From NCBI GenBank assembly GCA_038040285.1, contig JBBPIN010000010.1:1-64000 (forward strand): a stretch of DNA of 64,000 nt, read 5' to 3'. This document shows, in pieces, positions 38,967 to 48,184 of the stretch. The notes beneath the pieces were generated by a model. It made no database searches. It was not told the origin of the DNA and saw nothing but the letters and a program-made list of their open reading frames with translations. This stretch comes from Mayfieldus sp038040285. Its GTDB lineage: Bacteria; Actinomycetota; Thermoleophilia; Solirubrobacterales; 70-9. The position numbers and the translations under genes were made by a program. Position 1 is the stretch's first letter; each line of letters starts with the position of its first letter.

Positions 38967-40244
38967 TTGACTGAGAACCCGAGCACCGCAACCGGAGAGC
39001 AGGCACGCGTGACCTCGAGCGACGGCGTGGCCGGCGCCAAGCGCGAGCTGCCGGACGCCGATGCCTGTCGCGAGCTGCTCTCCACGATGGCGCTGATCCG
39101 CCGCTTCGAGGAGGAGGCGGGCCGCCAGTACCAGCGGGCGAAGGCCGGCGGCTTCCTGCACCTGGCGATCGGTGAGGAGGCGACGATCGTCGGCACGACG
39201 TCGGTGATGCGCCCCGACGACTACCTGATCGGCACCTATCGCACCCACGGCCACGCGATCGCCCGCGGCACCCATCCCAACGCGGTGATGGCGGAGCTGT
39301 TCGGCCGCGTGGACGGAACCAGCGGCGGCCGCGGCGGCTCGATGCATATCTTCGACCTCGAGAACCGCTTCATGGGCGGCTACGGGATCGTCGGCGGCAA
39401 CCTGCCGATCGCCGCCGGGCTGGCGCTCGCCTCCGACTACAAGGGCGAGGACTCGGTGACCGTCTGCATGTTCGGGGACGGCGCCTCAAACGCCGGCAAC
39501 TTCGGCGAGACGATGAACCTGGCGGCGCTCTGGAAGCTGCCGGTCTTCTTCCTGGTCGAGAACAACCTCTACGGGATGGGAACCGCGATCGAGCGCCACT
39601 CGGCGCAAACCGACCTCTCCCGCAAGGCCGAGGGCTACGGGGTGCCGGGCGAGCGCATCGACGGGATGGACGTGCTCGCAGTGCGGGAGGCGGTCTCCGA
39701 GCACATCCGAATCGCCCGCGAGGAGCGCCGACCGACCCTGGTCGAGGCGTTCACCTACCGCTTCCGCGGCCACTCCGCCGCCGATCCGGAGGTCTACCGC
39801 TCAAAGGACGAGGTCGAGGAGTGGCGCGCCAAGGACCCGATCGAGACCTTCGCGGCCCGCGCCATCGAGGCCGGGAGGCTGAGCCAGCAGGACGTCGACG
39901 AGATCCGCAAGCACGCGGATGAGGTCGTGACCGAGGCGGTGCGCTTTGCGGATCAGTCGCCGGAGCCGGCACTCGACTCGCTCTACGACCATCTCTATGT
40001 CGTCGGCGAGACGTTGGGCTGGTACGCGGTCGACGAGCGCAGCCCGGACCCCCACCCCGGCGAGCGCGAGTCCGAGGCGTCGCAGAGGGCAAAGGAGCTG
40101 GCAGAGGCGGGTGCCGCCTACGCCGGCCTTCCCGCCGGACCGCGCCTCAATCCTGCGATCCACGGCGACGCCACCGAGGGATCCAAGGTCCGCGAGGACG
40201 AGGAGCACCCGGCCGAGGACCAGGGCACAGAGGAGAACTCGTAG
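38967..40244 (+). CDS. pdhA: Oxo-acid dehydrogenase E1 alpha, probable pyruvate dehydrogenase
   Basis: Thiamine-diphosphate subunit of a heterotetrameric E1. The cofactor motif FGDGASNAGNFGETMN with VENNLYGMGT (GDG...NN), the FLHLAIGEEATIVGTTSVM and RTHGHAIARG blocks and HSAADPEVYR match E1 alpha. About 425 aa, with a polar tail of some 60 residues after the core. I chose TTG 38967, which has a GAGGA site at 38956-38960; GTG 38949 in the same frame is the alternative. The stop overlaps the E1 beta start by one base. Pyruvate is the most likely substrate; acetoin or another oxo acid is possible. Confidence 0.88.
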   Translation: MTENPSTATGEQARVTSSDGVAGAKRELPDADACRELLSTMALIRRFEEEAGRQYQRAKAGGFLHLAIGEEATIVGTTSVMRPDDYLIGTYRTHGHAIARGTHPNAVMAELFGRVDGTSGGRGGSMHIFDLENRFMGGYGIVGGNLPIAAGLALASDYKGEDSVTVCMFGDGASNAGNFGETMNLAALWKLPVFFLVENNLYGMGTAIERHSAQTDLSRKAEGYGVPGERIDGMDVLAVREAVSEHIRIAREERRPTLVEAFTYRFRGHSAADPEVYRSKDEVEEWRAKDPIETFAARAIEAGRLSQQDVDEIRKHADEVVTEAVRFADQSPEPALDSLYDHLYVVGETLGWYAVDERSPDPHPGERESEASQRAKELAEAGAAYAGLPAGPRLNPAIHGDATEGSKVREDEEHPAEDQGTEENS

Positions 40245-41233
40245 TGGCGACGATGCGCATGCGCGAGGCGCTCAATTCGGCGCTGCGCGAGGAGATGCAG
40301 CGCGACGAGTCGGTCTTCATCATGGGCGAGGACGTCGGCGTCTTTCAGGGTGCCTTCAAGGTGACCGAAGGGCTGCTCGACGAGTTCGGCGAGAAGCGCG
40401 TTCGCGACACGCCGATCTCCGAGAACACGATCGTCGGAACGGGCGTCGGCGCGGCGATGGCTGGGCTGCGCCCAGTGGTCGAGATCATGACCGTCAACTT
40501 CTCCCTGCTGGCCGCCGACCAGATCATCAACCACGCGGCCGCGATCCCCTACATGTTCGGGGGCAAGGTGCGGGTGCCGATGGTGATCCGGATGCCGGGC
40601 GGCGGAGGGCACCAGCTCGGGCCCACGCACTCGCATAGCTTCGAGGCCATGTACCTGCACGTCCCCGGTCTGCTCGTTGCCTGTCCCTCGACTCCGGCCG
40701 ACGGCAAGGCGCTGCTGAAGGCCGCGATCCGCGACGACAACCCGGTGATCTTCATGGAGCACGAGGGCCTGTACGGCGCACGAGGCGAGGTGCCCGAGAA
40801 CGGCGACGGGCAGCTGCGCTTCGGCGAAGCGGCGGTGCGGCGCGAGGGTTCCGACGTGACGATCATCGGCATCCTGAAGATGGCCCAGGTGGCCGAGAAC
40901 GCGGCCAAGCAACTCTCCAGCGAGGACGGCGTCGAGGCTGAGGTGATCGACCCGCGCACGTTGCGGCCGCTCGATCTCGACACGATCCTCGAGTCCGTGC
41001 ACAAGACCAACCGGGTCGTGGTCGTCGAGGAGGGTTGGCCGCACGGCGGGGTCGGCGCCAACATCGCGGCGCTGATCCAGGAGCAGGCCTTTGACTACCT
41101 CGACGCCCCGATTCAGCGGGTCACCGGCGCCGACGTGCCGATGCCCTACTCCAAGCGGCTCGAGCAGTCCGCGATCCCGCACGAGGAACACGTGATCAAA
41201 GCGGCGACGGCCACGCTGGAGGGGTCGGCGTAG
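40244..41233 (+). CDS. pdhB: Oxo-acid dehydrogenase E1 beta
   Basis: A 329-aa transketolase-like subunit that pairs with the E1 alpha just upstream. MGEDVGVFQGAFKVTEGLL, DTPISENTIVGTGVGAAMAG, GGKVRVPMVIRMPGGGGHQ and the C-terminal PLDLDTILESVHKTNRVVVV are usual E1 beta blocks. It starts at GTG 40244, sharing a base with the E1 alpha stop, and its stop overlaps E2 by one base, so the three are a tight operon. Confidence 0.93.
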   Translation: MATMRMREALNSALREEMQRDESVFIMGEDVGVFQGAFKVTEGLLDEFGEKRVRDTPISENTIVGTGVGAAMAGLRPVVEIMTVNFSLLAADQIINHAAAIPYMFGGKVRVPMVIRMPGGGGHQLGPTHSHSFEAMYLHVPGLLVACPSTPADGKALLKAAIRDDNPVIFMEHEGLYGARGEVPENGDGQLRFGEAAVRREGSDVTIIGILKMAQVAENAAKQLSSEDGVEAEVIDPRTLRPLDLDTILESVHKTNRVVVVEEGWPHGGVGANIAALIQEQAFDYLDAPIQRVTGADVPMPYSKRLEQSAIPHEEHVIKAATATLEGSA

Positions 41234-42516
41234 TGGCTGCGGAGATCGTCATGCCGAGGCTCTCGGACTCGATGGAAGAGGGCACGGTGCTGCGCTGGCT
41301 GAAGTCGGAAGGCGAGGAGGTCGCGGTCGGCGACGAACTGGTCGAGATCGAGACCGACAAGGCGAACATGGTCTACGAGTCCGACGCGGCCGGCACCCTG
41401 ATCGAGATCGTGGCCGACGAGGGAGACACGCTGGGGATCGGCGAGGTAATCGCGAGGGTCGGCGACGCCAGCGAAACGAACGGAGCCGGCAAGAAGAAGA
41501 AGGGCAAGGAGCGCAAGTCGGCGGGCAACGGCGGCAAGCCGGAAGCCGAGACCTCCTCCGCCTCCACGGCGACGGCGGCGCCCGCCGCGGAGAAGGCAGC
41601 GCCCTCTGCCACCCAACCGGAGGGGGACGGGCGCGTCAAGGCCTCGCCGATCGCCCGCCGGATCGCCGCCGAGAAGGGCGTCGACCTGGGCGCGTTACAG
41701 GGCTCTGGGCCGGGGGGCCGCATAGTCAAGGCCGACGTCGAAGGGGCGGAAGCGAAACCTGCCGCCGCGCCGACCGCTGGGCCGGCGCCCGTGGCCGCAA
41801 CGCGGGAAAGGCCCGAGACCGCGAAGGGCGAGGTCTCCCAGCAGGAGCTCACCAAGCTGCAGCAGACCGTGGCAAGGCGGATGGCGGAATCGAAGGCCAC
41901 CGCGCCGCACTTCTATCTCTCGGTCGAGATCGACATGACCCGCGCGGTCGAGGCACGCTCACGGATGAAGGCCGGCACCCCGGAGGGCGAGCCCGTGCCC
42001 TCCTTCAACGACATGGTCGTCAAAGCCTGTGCGATTGCGGTGCGCGAGCACCCGCGCGCCAACGGCGCCTACCGCGACGGTCGTCTGGAGCTGTACTCGC
42101 GGGTCAACGTCGGAGTCGCGGTGGCCGCGCAGGACGCCCTGACCGTCCCGACCATCTTCGATGCCGACCGCAAGGGGCTGCGCGAGATCGCCCGCCAGAC
42201 GCGCGAGCTCGCTGGCAAGGTTCGCGACGCCACGATCACGCCACCCGAGCTCTCCGGAGGGACCTTCACGGTCTCAAACCTCGGCATGTATGGGATCGAC
42301 AGCTTTTCGGCGGTGATCAACCCGCCGCAGGCTGGCATCCTCGCCGTCGGCGCGATCAACGAGCGGCCGGTCGTGCGCGACGGGGAGTTCGCGAAGGCGC
42401 AGCTGATGTCGGTGACCCTTGCCTGCGACCACCGGATCCTCTACGGCGCCGACGGCGCCCAGTTCCTGGCCCGGATCCGCGACCTGCTCGAAGAGCCGGC
42501 GAACCTGGCGCTCTAG
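41233..42516 (+). CDS. pdhC: Oxo-acid dehydrogenase E2 (dihydrolipoyl acyltransferase)
   Basis: A 427-aa acyltransferase core of the complex. One lipoyl domain (residues 1-80) has the lipoylated Lys in EIETDKANMVYE; an Ala/Pro/Lys-rich linker leads to the E1/E3-binding domain (KASPIARRIAAEKGVDLGAL), then the catalytic domain with TVSNLGMYGIDSFSAVINPP and the active-site His in LACDHRILYGADGAQFLARI. It ends 2 nt from the convergent DUF11/RTX gene. LipB and LipA, 6 kb downstream, would provide its lipoyl group. Confidence 0.93.
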   Translation: MAAEIVMPRLSDSMEEGTVLRWLKSEGEEVAVGDELVEIETDKANMVYESDAAGTLIEIVADEGDTLGIGEVIARVGDASETNGAGKKKKGKERKSAGNGGKPEAETSSASTATAAPAAEKAAPSATQPEGDGRVKASPIARRIAAEKGVDLGALQGSGPGGRIVKADVEGAEAKPAAAPTAGPAPVAATRERPETAKGEVSQQELTKLQQTVARRMAESKATAPHFYLSVEIDMTRAVEARSRMKAGTPEGEPVPSFNDMVVKACAIAVREHPRANGAYRDGRLELYSRVNVGVAVAAQDALTVPTIFDADRKGLREIARQTRELAGKVRDATITPPELSGGTFTVSNLGMYGIDSFSAVINPPQAGILAVGAINERPVVRDGEFAKAQLMSVTLACDHRILYGADGAQFLARIRDLLEEPANLAL

Positions 42517-42518
42517 CG

Positions 42519-43430
42519 CTAGTGCTCGCAGTCGCGCAGGCGATCGCGGCCCGGCCCGCCGCGGCAACGGTCGAATCCCTGGCCGCCGGCCACGAGGTCG
42601 TCCCCAGCGCCGCCGCGCAGGCGGTCGCGCCCGCGCCCCCCGTGGAGCGCGTCGTCGCCGCGGCGCCCTCGAATGAAGTCTGATCCCCGACCGCCGAGGA
42701 CGAGGTCGTTCCCGGCACCGCCCCTGACCACGTCGGTGCCTGGCCCGGTACAGATCAGGTCCCCGCCCTGGAGGCCGAACACTGTGTCGTCGCCCCCCAG
42801 GGTGGAGATCACGTCGTTGCCAGCGGTGCCGACGAGCGCGTCGGGGCCGGCGGTGCCCAGGATCGTCACCGTTTGACCCGCACACTTCGCCGGCTTGGGC
42901 GGCTTCGGCGGCTTCTTGATTGTCGTCACCTCGGTGTCGAGGTTGTTGCTCGCCTTGGGATCGGTCACGTCGCTGGCCACCGAAGCCGAGTTGCTGACCT
43001 CGCCGCTGGTCTTCTTCACCGTCACCTTGATCGTGATCGTGCGATCGACCGTGGTCGTGACGGTACCCAGGTTGCAGACCTCCTTGCCGCTGGTCACGGT
43101 GCAGCTCCCGGCAGACGGGGTGGCGGAGACGAGGCTGACGCCGCTCGGCAGTCCATCGGTGACCGTCGTGTTCGTAGCCGGGTCGGGGCCGGCGTTGTGG
43201 ACCTTGATCGTGTAGGTGAGCACCGCCCCGGTGAGGACCGGATCGGGGCTGTCGGACATCGTCAGCGAGAGGTCGGCGGGGTCGGGCGCCGCCGCGCCCG
43301 CCCGCTCGGGCCCGTCACCCCCCTGCTGCAGAATCGCCAGCGCCGCCAGCACGACGAGGCCGGCGGCCGCCAAGCCGCCCGCACGTCCTCGCGCAGTTCG
43401 CCAAATGAGCCTCATGCCATTACCCCGCAT
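42519..43430 (-). CDS. Secreted DUF11 protein with RTX-type calcium repeats
   Basis: A 303-aa exported protein. A signal peptide (GGLAAAGLVVLAALAILQQ) precedes a DUF11 beta-sandwich (LSLTMSDSPDPVLTGAVLTY to SNNLDTEVTT), a Lys/Pro linker (KKPPKPPKPAK) and four or five hemolysin-type GGxGxD repeats (GTAGNDVISTLGGDDTVFG through GGRGRDRLRGGAGDDLVAGG), which normally bind Ca2+. It probably sits on or near the cell surface. I chose ATG 43430; ATG 43415 is 15 nt downstream in the same frame. It stands head-to-head with the second E1 alpha gene across a 273-nt gap. Confidence 0.85.
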   Translation of the reverse strand: MRGNGMRLIWRTARGRAGGLAAAGLVVLAALAILQQGGDGPERAGAAAPDPADLSLTMSDSPDPVLTGAVLTYTIKVHNAGPDPATNTTVTDGLPSGVSLVSATPSAGSCTVTSGKEVCNLGTVTTTVDRTITIKVTVKKTSGEVSNSASVASDVTDPKASNNLDTEVTTIKKPPKPPKPAKCAGQTVTILGTAGPDALVGTAGNDVISTLGGDDTVFGLQGGDLICTGPGTDVVRGGAGNDLVLGGRGSDFIRGRRGDDALHGGRGRDRLRGGAGDDLVAGGQGFDRCRGGPGRDRLRDCEH

Positions 43431-43555
43431 GCCAAAAACTCGAGGTCCAAGGGTGTCAACAAGCCGGAATCCGCAAGGTTGCGCGCAGGCGGCCACGCAC
43501 CGCGCGCGTAAGCGAGTGGACGATCCGGTTTGAAACCGCCTCCAGCAGGGGTAAC

Positions 43556-43569
43556 ATCGCTGTAGCGAT
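43556..43569. promoter_or_regulatory. Inverted repeat upstream of second E1 alpha
   Basis: ATCGCT-gt-AGCGAT is a perfect 6-bp inverted repeat 135 nt before the second E1 alpha start and 126 nt from the divergent DUF11/RTX gene start. It resembles a small transcription-factor operator. Apart from this and a purine-rich stretch near 43578-43592, I see nothing I can name in the 273-nt gap, which must hold promoters for both genes. Confidence 0.35.
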
Positions 43570-43703
43570 ACGCACATAGGGAGGAGGGGAAGATCCCTCG
43601 CCTCCTGCGTCCATAGGCGCGGCGGCCGGAGATCCCGGCGCCGCGACAACCGGCCCGGCCGAGGAGATCCTGAAGCCAGGCCAGATCCGAAGGGACGGCT
43701 CAT

Positions 43704-44789
43704 ATGAGGCTCAGCGAGGTGAGCACGGTCAGCGATGCCGGGCTCGAGACGCGCGGTGGCCAGCTCACGCGTGAGGACCGGGGGCGCCTATTCCGCTTCA
43801 TGGCGATGATGCGCGCGGCCGAGGAACGCGGCCTCGCCCTCTACAAGCAGGGCAAGGTGCCGGGCTCCTTCTACGACGGCTGCGGGCAGGAGGCCGTATC
43901 GGTCGGCGCGGCGTACGCGCTCGGACCCCGAGACCGGATGTGCATCCTGCACCGCGACCTCGGGGCTCATTTCGTTCGCGGCGTGACGCCGGACCGCTAC
44001 CTGGCCAACTACATGGGCCGCTCCGGTGGGGTGACCGGCGGCAAGGACGGCAACATGCACTTCGGCGACCCCCGTCTCGGCTGCGTGGGGATGGTCTCGA
44101 TGCTGCCCGACATGGCGCAGCCGGCTGTGGGGATGGCGCTGGCTTTCAAGATGCGTCGAGAGCCGCGTGTCGCGATGACCTACTTCGGCGAGGGCTCGAC
44201 CGCCAACGGCCAGTGGCACGAGGCGATGAACTTCGCCGGGATCCACCGCCTGCCGGTCGTCTTCATCCTCGAGAACAACCAGTTCGCCTACTCGACCCCG
44301 AACCGGCTCGAGTTCGCCGCCGACCCGGTGAAGCGGGCGGAGGGTTACGGGTTCGGCGGGGACGAGGTCGACGGCAACGACGTCGAGGCCGTGTTCGACG
44401 CCTCCCGCGAGGCGGTTGATCGTGCCCGCGAGGGCGGCGGTCCGACGTTGATCGAGTGCCACACGATGCGCATGCACGGCCACGGCGCCCACGACGACAT
44501 GAGCTACGTGCCGCCCGAGCTGTTCGAGGAGTGGGCCGCCCGCGATCCGATCGAGCTCTACGCCGAGCGGCTCGTCTCCCAATTCGGCTTTGAGCACGGT
44601 GCGATCGAGGAGATCCGCGACGAGGTCCGCCGCTACGTCGACGAGTGCGCCGAGCAAGCGCTTGCCTCGCCGATGCCGGAGCCAGAGCTGGCGCTGGAGG
44701 GGGTATTCGCGGAGGACTTCGAGGTCCTGGGCGACGGAGAGGCCCCCTGGTCGAGGTGGTCGGCGAACGGAAACGGGAGGCCGGCATGA
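43704..44789 (+). CDS. bkdA: Second oxo-acid dehydrogenase E1 alpha, probable branched-chain type
   Basis: A 361-aa thiamine-diphosphate subunit with FYDGCGQEAVSVGAAYALGP, HRDLGAHFVRGVTP, GGVTGGKDGNMHFGD and the cofactor motif FGEGSTANGQWHEAMNFA with ILENNQFAYST. The pattern is that of branched-chain 2-oxo-acid or pyruvate-type E1 alpha. Leucine dehydrogenase in the same operon supports branched-chain oxo acids as substrate; this is inference. ATG 43704 is preceded by GAAGGGA. The stop overlaps the E1 beta start by 4 nt. Confidence 0.88.
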   Translation: MRLSEVSTVSDAGLETRGGQLTREDRGRLFRFMAMMRAAEERGLALYKQGKVPGSFYDGCGQEAVSVGAAYALGPRDRMCILHRDLGAHFVRGVTPDRYLANYMGRSGGVTGGKDGNMHFGDPRLGCVGMVSMLPDMAQPAVGMALAFKMRREPRVAMTYFGEGSTANGQWHEAMNFAGIHRLPVVFILENNQFAYSTPNRLEFAADPVKRAEGYGFGGDEVDGNDVEAVFDASREAVDRAREGGGPTLIECHTMRMHGHGAHDDMSYVPPELFEEWAARDPIELYAERLVSQFGFEHGAIEEIRDEVRRYVDECAEQALASPMPEPELALEGVFAEDFEVLGDGEAPWSRWSANGNGRPA

Positions 44790-45802
44790 GCGCCGTGACC
44801 CCCGCGGCGACCGGCGACGCCGGCGAGGCGGTCGCGGCGCGCGAGATGACCTACCTGGAGGCGATCTCCGACGCCCTCCGGACCGAGATGCGGCGTGACC
44901 CTGCCGTCTTCTGCCTCGGCGAGGACATCGGCGCCTTCGGCGGCGCATTCAAGGTCACCGACGGATTCGTGGAGGAGTTCGGCGCCGATCGGGTGCTCGA
45001 CACCCCATTGGCCGAGAACACGATCATCGGCGCCGCCGTTGGCGCGGCGGTCGAGGGTCTGCGGCCGGTTTGCGAGATGCAGTTCGCCGACTTCATTTCC
45101 TGCGGCTTCGACCAGCTCGTCAACGTCGCCGCAAAGCTGCACTACCGGCAGGGAATCGCGGTGCCGATGGTCGTCCGGCTGCCCTCCGGCGGTGGGTTCT
45201 CCGGCGGGCCCTTCCATTCCCAGAACCCCGAGGCCTGGCTGCTGCAGGCGCCGGGATTGAAGGTGGTTGCGCCGGCGACGGCCGCCGACGCGAAGGGCCT
45301 GCTGAGCAGCGCGATCCGCGACCCCAACCCGGTCTGCTTCTTGGAGCACAAGGGCCTCTACCGCCACGTGCGCGACGAGGTGCCGGAGGGCGAGCACACG
45401 ATGCCCCTGGGGGAAGCGCGGGTCGCCCGTGAGGGCTCCGAGATGACGGTGATCGCCTACGGATCCGCGGTGCATCTGGCGCTGCAGGCGGCCGACGAGC
45501 TGGAGCAGAAGATCGAGGTGCTCGACCTGCGGACGCTCTGTCCGCTCGACACCGACGCGGTGCTTGCGAGCGCTCGCAAGACCGGCAAGGTGCTGGTCGC
45601 CCACGAGGCGACGCGTTCCTGCGGGGTGGGCGCCGAGCTGGCGGCGCTGATCGCGGAGCAGGCGTTCGAGCACCTCGATGCGCCGCTGGCGCGCCTGACC
45701 GCACCCGACGTCCCGATTCCCTTCAGCCCACCGCTCGAGCAGCACGTGCTGCCGGGGCTCGACGACATGAAGGAGGCCTGCCGTGGGCTCCTCGCGTACT
45801 GA
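44786..45802 (+). CDS. bkdB: Second oxo-acid dehydrogenase E1 beta
   Basis: A 338-aa partner of the upstream E1 alpha. Blocks include CLGEDIGAFGGAFKVTDGFV, DTPLAENTIIGAAVGAAVEG, QFADFISCGFDQLVNVAAKL and RLPSGGGFSGGPFHSQNPEA, as in branched-chain E1 beta proteins. I start at ATG 44786, in an ATGA overlap with the E1 alpha stop. The downstream E2 gene begins 20 nt before this gene ends. Confidence 0.93.
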   Translation: MSAVTPAATGDAGEAVAAREMTYLEAISDALRTEMRRDPAVFCLGEDIGAFGGAFKVTDGFVEEFGADRVLDTPLAENTIIGAAVGAAVEGLRPVCEMQFADFISCGFDQLVNVAAKLHYRQGIAVPMVVRLPSGGGFSGGPFHSQNPEAWLLQAPGLKVVAPATAADAKGLLSSAIRDPNPVCFLEHKGLYRHVRDEVPEGEHTMPLGEARVAREGSEMTVIAYGSAVHLALQAADELEQKIEVLDLRTLCPLDTDAVLASARKTGKVLVAHEATRSCGVGAELAALIAEQAFEHLDAPLARLTAPDVPIPFSPPLEQHVLPGLDDMKEACRGLLAY

Positions 45803-47132
45803 AAGCATGGTCCAGGTGACGATGCCCCAGATGGGGATCTCGGTGGCCGAGGGGACGATCACCGAATGGCGCAAGCGCCCGGGTGACTGGGTCGACGTCG
45901 ACGAGGTGATCTGCGAAGTCAGCACCGACAAGGTCGACGTCGAGATCCCGGCGCCGGCTGCCGGCCGTGTCGAACGCCTACTCGCCGAACCGGGGCAGAC
46001 GCTCGCGGTCGGTGAACCTCTCGCCGAGATCGACCCGAGCGCGAGGCCGGGCGAGGCGCATCCTGAAGAACACAGTCCCAACCGCTCTACCGCGGGTCCT
46101 GTCACGGCGGACGCGATTCCGCCCGTGCTCCACGGTCCGCGCGGAGCGGAATCGGCGTCCGCCGCACCACCCGCGGATCAGCCGCAGGAGCTTGACCGCT
46201 CCCAGTTCCATTCGCCCGTCGTTCGGCGGATTGCCGAGGAGCATGGAATCGACCTCAGTCAGGTCGAAGGAACCGGCATAGGCGGCCGCGTCCGCAAGAC
46301 CGACGTCGTCGCCTACATCGAGGGTGGAGGCGAACGAGAGGTAGAGGAGCGGCCGCTTCACATCGAGTCGCCGTACCGACCCGAGCCTGCCCCGGCGGGC
46401 AATGGAACCGCGGCGCCCACGCCCGAGCCCGCGGCACTGGGTGGGCATCGCGAGCCGATGTCGCCGATGCGGCAGCAGATCGCCCGCCACATGGTCGAGA
46501 GCCGCCACACGTCGGCTCACTGCACGACGATCGTCGAGGTGGACTTCTCGCGTGTCGCGGCACGCCGTGCGGAGCTGCGGGAGGCGATGGAGCGCCGGGG
46601 GGTGCGGCTCACCTATCTCGCCTTCGTGGCGCGGGCGACGGTGCTGGCGCTCGCCGAGCATCCGATCCTCAACGCCTCGATCGAGGAGGAGGAGATCGTC
46701 TACCACGACGACGTCAACCTCGGCATTGCGGTGGCGCTCGAGGACGGCCTGATCGTGCCGGTGATCCCGCGTGCGCAGCGGCTCAGCCTCGAGGGCACGG
46801 CGGCGGCGATCAACGACCTCGCCGACCGGGCCCGGCGCCGGGAGCTGGAACCCGATGACGTGCACGGCGGCACCTTCACGATCACCAACCCGGGGCAGTT
46901 CGGTGCCGTGCTTGCCACACCGATCATCAACCAGCCGCAGGTCGCGATCCTCGACCTCGAGGCCGTCGTCAAGCGCCCGGTTGTGGTCGAGGACGGCGGC
47001 ACCGACGCGATCGCGATCCGGCCGATGAGCTACCTCTGCATGTCCTGGGACCATCGGGGGCTCGACGGCGCCGTCGCGGCGCGCTTTCTCGCCTCGGTGC
47101 GGGAGCGGCTCGAAAGCGGGGAGGTCGAGTGA
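45783..47132 (+). CDS. bkdC: Second E2 (dihydrolipoyl acyltransferase), probable branched-chain type
   Basis: A 449-aa acyltransferase. The lipoyl domain has the modified Lys in EVSTDKVDVEIPAPAAG, the subunit-binding domain is FHSPVVRRIAEEHGIDLSQV, and the catalytic domain has FTITNPGQFGAVLATPI and the active-site DHRGLDGAVAARFLASVR. GTG 45783 has an AAGGAGG site about 7 nt upstream and overlaps E1 beta by 20 nt; ATG 45807 would remove the overlap but has no good ribosome site. The dehydrogenase gene downstream overlaps its stop by 4 nt. Confidence 0.9.
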   Translation: MGSSRTESMVQVTMPQMGISVAEGTITEWRKRPGDWVDVDEVICEVSTDKVDVEIPAPAAGRVERLLAEPGQTLAVGEPLAEIDPSARPGEAHPEEHSPNRSTAGPVTADAIPPVLHGPRGAESASAAPPADQPQELDRSQFHSPVVRRIAEEHGIDLSQVEGTGIGGRVRKTDVVAYIEGGGEREVEERPLHIESPYRPEPAPAGNGTAAPTPEPAALGGHREPMSPMRQQIARHMVESRHTSAHCTTIVEVDFSRVAARRAELREAMERRGVRLTYLAFVARATVLALAEHPILNASIEEEEIVYHDDVNLGIAVALEDGLIVPVIPRAQRLSLEGTAAAINDLADRARRRELEPDDVHGGTFTITNPGQFGAVLATPIINQPQVAILDLEAVVKRPVVVEDGGTDAIAIRPMSYLCMSWDHRGLDGAVAARFLASVRERLESGEVE

Positions 47133-48184
47133 TGATCGATCACGAGGAGCTACTGACCCGTCGCGGCGAGCGCAGCGGGCTGCCAATGGTGATCGCGGTG
47201 CACTCGACCGCGCTCGGCCCGGCTCTCGGTGGCTGCCGGATGTGGCATTACGAGGGCGACGGGGACGGGATCGAGGACGCGCTTTGCCTGGCTCGCGCGA
47301 TGACGCTGAAGGCCGCCGCCGCAGGGCTCGATCTCGGCGGCGGCAAGGGGGTGATCTGCCTGCCCGATGGCGCACCCACGGCGAAGCAGCGTCGCGCCGC
47401 CCTGCTCGACTTCGCCGACGCGGTCGAGTCGCTGGAGGGTCGGTACATCACCGCCGAGGACGTCGGCACCGGCGCCGAGGACGCGGCGGTGATCGCCGAG
47501 CGCACCGGCCATGTGGTCGGGCTCCCCCCGGCGCTCGGCGGCCGCGGCGACCCCAGTCCGCTCACGGCCCGCGGCGTCGAGCGGGCGATCGGCTCCTGCT
47601 GCTCGCACCGCTTCGGCTCGCCCGAGCTGGAGGGGCTGCGGGTGTGCGTGGTGGGACTCGGCCACGTCGGCAGCGCACTTGTGGGCCGGTTGGCGGCCGG
47701 CGGCGCAGAGCTGCTGGTCTCCGACATCGATCCCAGCCGCTGCGCCCAAGCCGAACGGCTGGGGGCGCGCTGGGTCGATCCCGAGGCTGCGGTGCTCGCC
47801 GAGTGCGACGTGCTGGCGCCCTGCGCCCTCGGCGGTGCCGTGAACGAGGCGAACGCGGATGCCCTTCGCTGCCAAATCGTCTGCGGGGCGGCGAACAACG
47901 TGCTCGCGGATGAGGCGCTGGTCCGGCGCCTCGACGGGCGCGGGATCGTCTACGCGCCCGACTTCATCGCCAACGCCGGCGGCCTGATCCACGTCTACGC
48001 GGACCTTCACGGCTATGACTCGGCAAGGGTCGACGACCTGGTCGACTCGATCGGCGACACGATGCGGAGAGTTCTTTTGGAGGCCGAGGAGGACGGGACC
48101 ACGCCGCTCGAAGCGGCGCGCGAGCTGGCCCGTCGCAGGCTCAGGGGCGACCTCGCCGGCGTGAGAGACTGGGCGCATGCATGA
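47129..48184 (+). CDS. Leucine/valine-type amino-acid dehydrogenase
   Basis: NAD-dependent Glu/Leu/Phe/Val dehydrogenase of 351 aa. The catalytic Lys is in the DLGGGKGVICLPDG region after LGGCRMWHYEGDGDGIEDAL; the coenzyme fold is VCVVGLGHVGSALVGRLA; and YAPDFIANAGGLIHVYADL is the usual block of leucine and valine dehydrogenases. It interconverts branched-chain amino acids and their oxo acids, the substrates of the E1/E2 set just upstream. It begins at GTG 47129 (ATG 47132 follows at once) and overlaps lipB by 8 nt. Confidence 0.88.
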   Translation: MMIDHEELLTRRGERSGLPMVIAVHSTALGPALGGCRMWHYEGDGDGIEDALCLARAMTLKAAAAGLDLGGGKGVICLPDGAPTAKQRRAALLDFADAVESLEGRYITAEDVGTGAEDAAVIAERTGHVVGLPPALGGRGDPSPLTARGVERAIGSCCSHRFGSPELEGLRVCVVGLGHVGSALVGRLAAGGAELLVSDIDPSRCAQAERLGARWVDPEAAVLAECDVLAPCALGGAVNEANADALRCQIVCGAANNVLADEALVRRLDGRGIVYAPDFIANAGGLIHVYADLHGYDSARVDDLVDSIGDTMRRVLLEAEEDGTTPLEAARELARRRLRGDLAGVRDWAHA

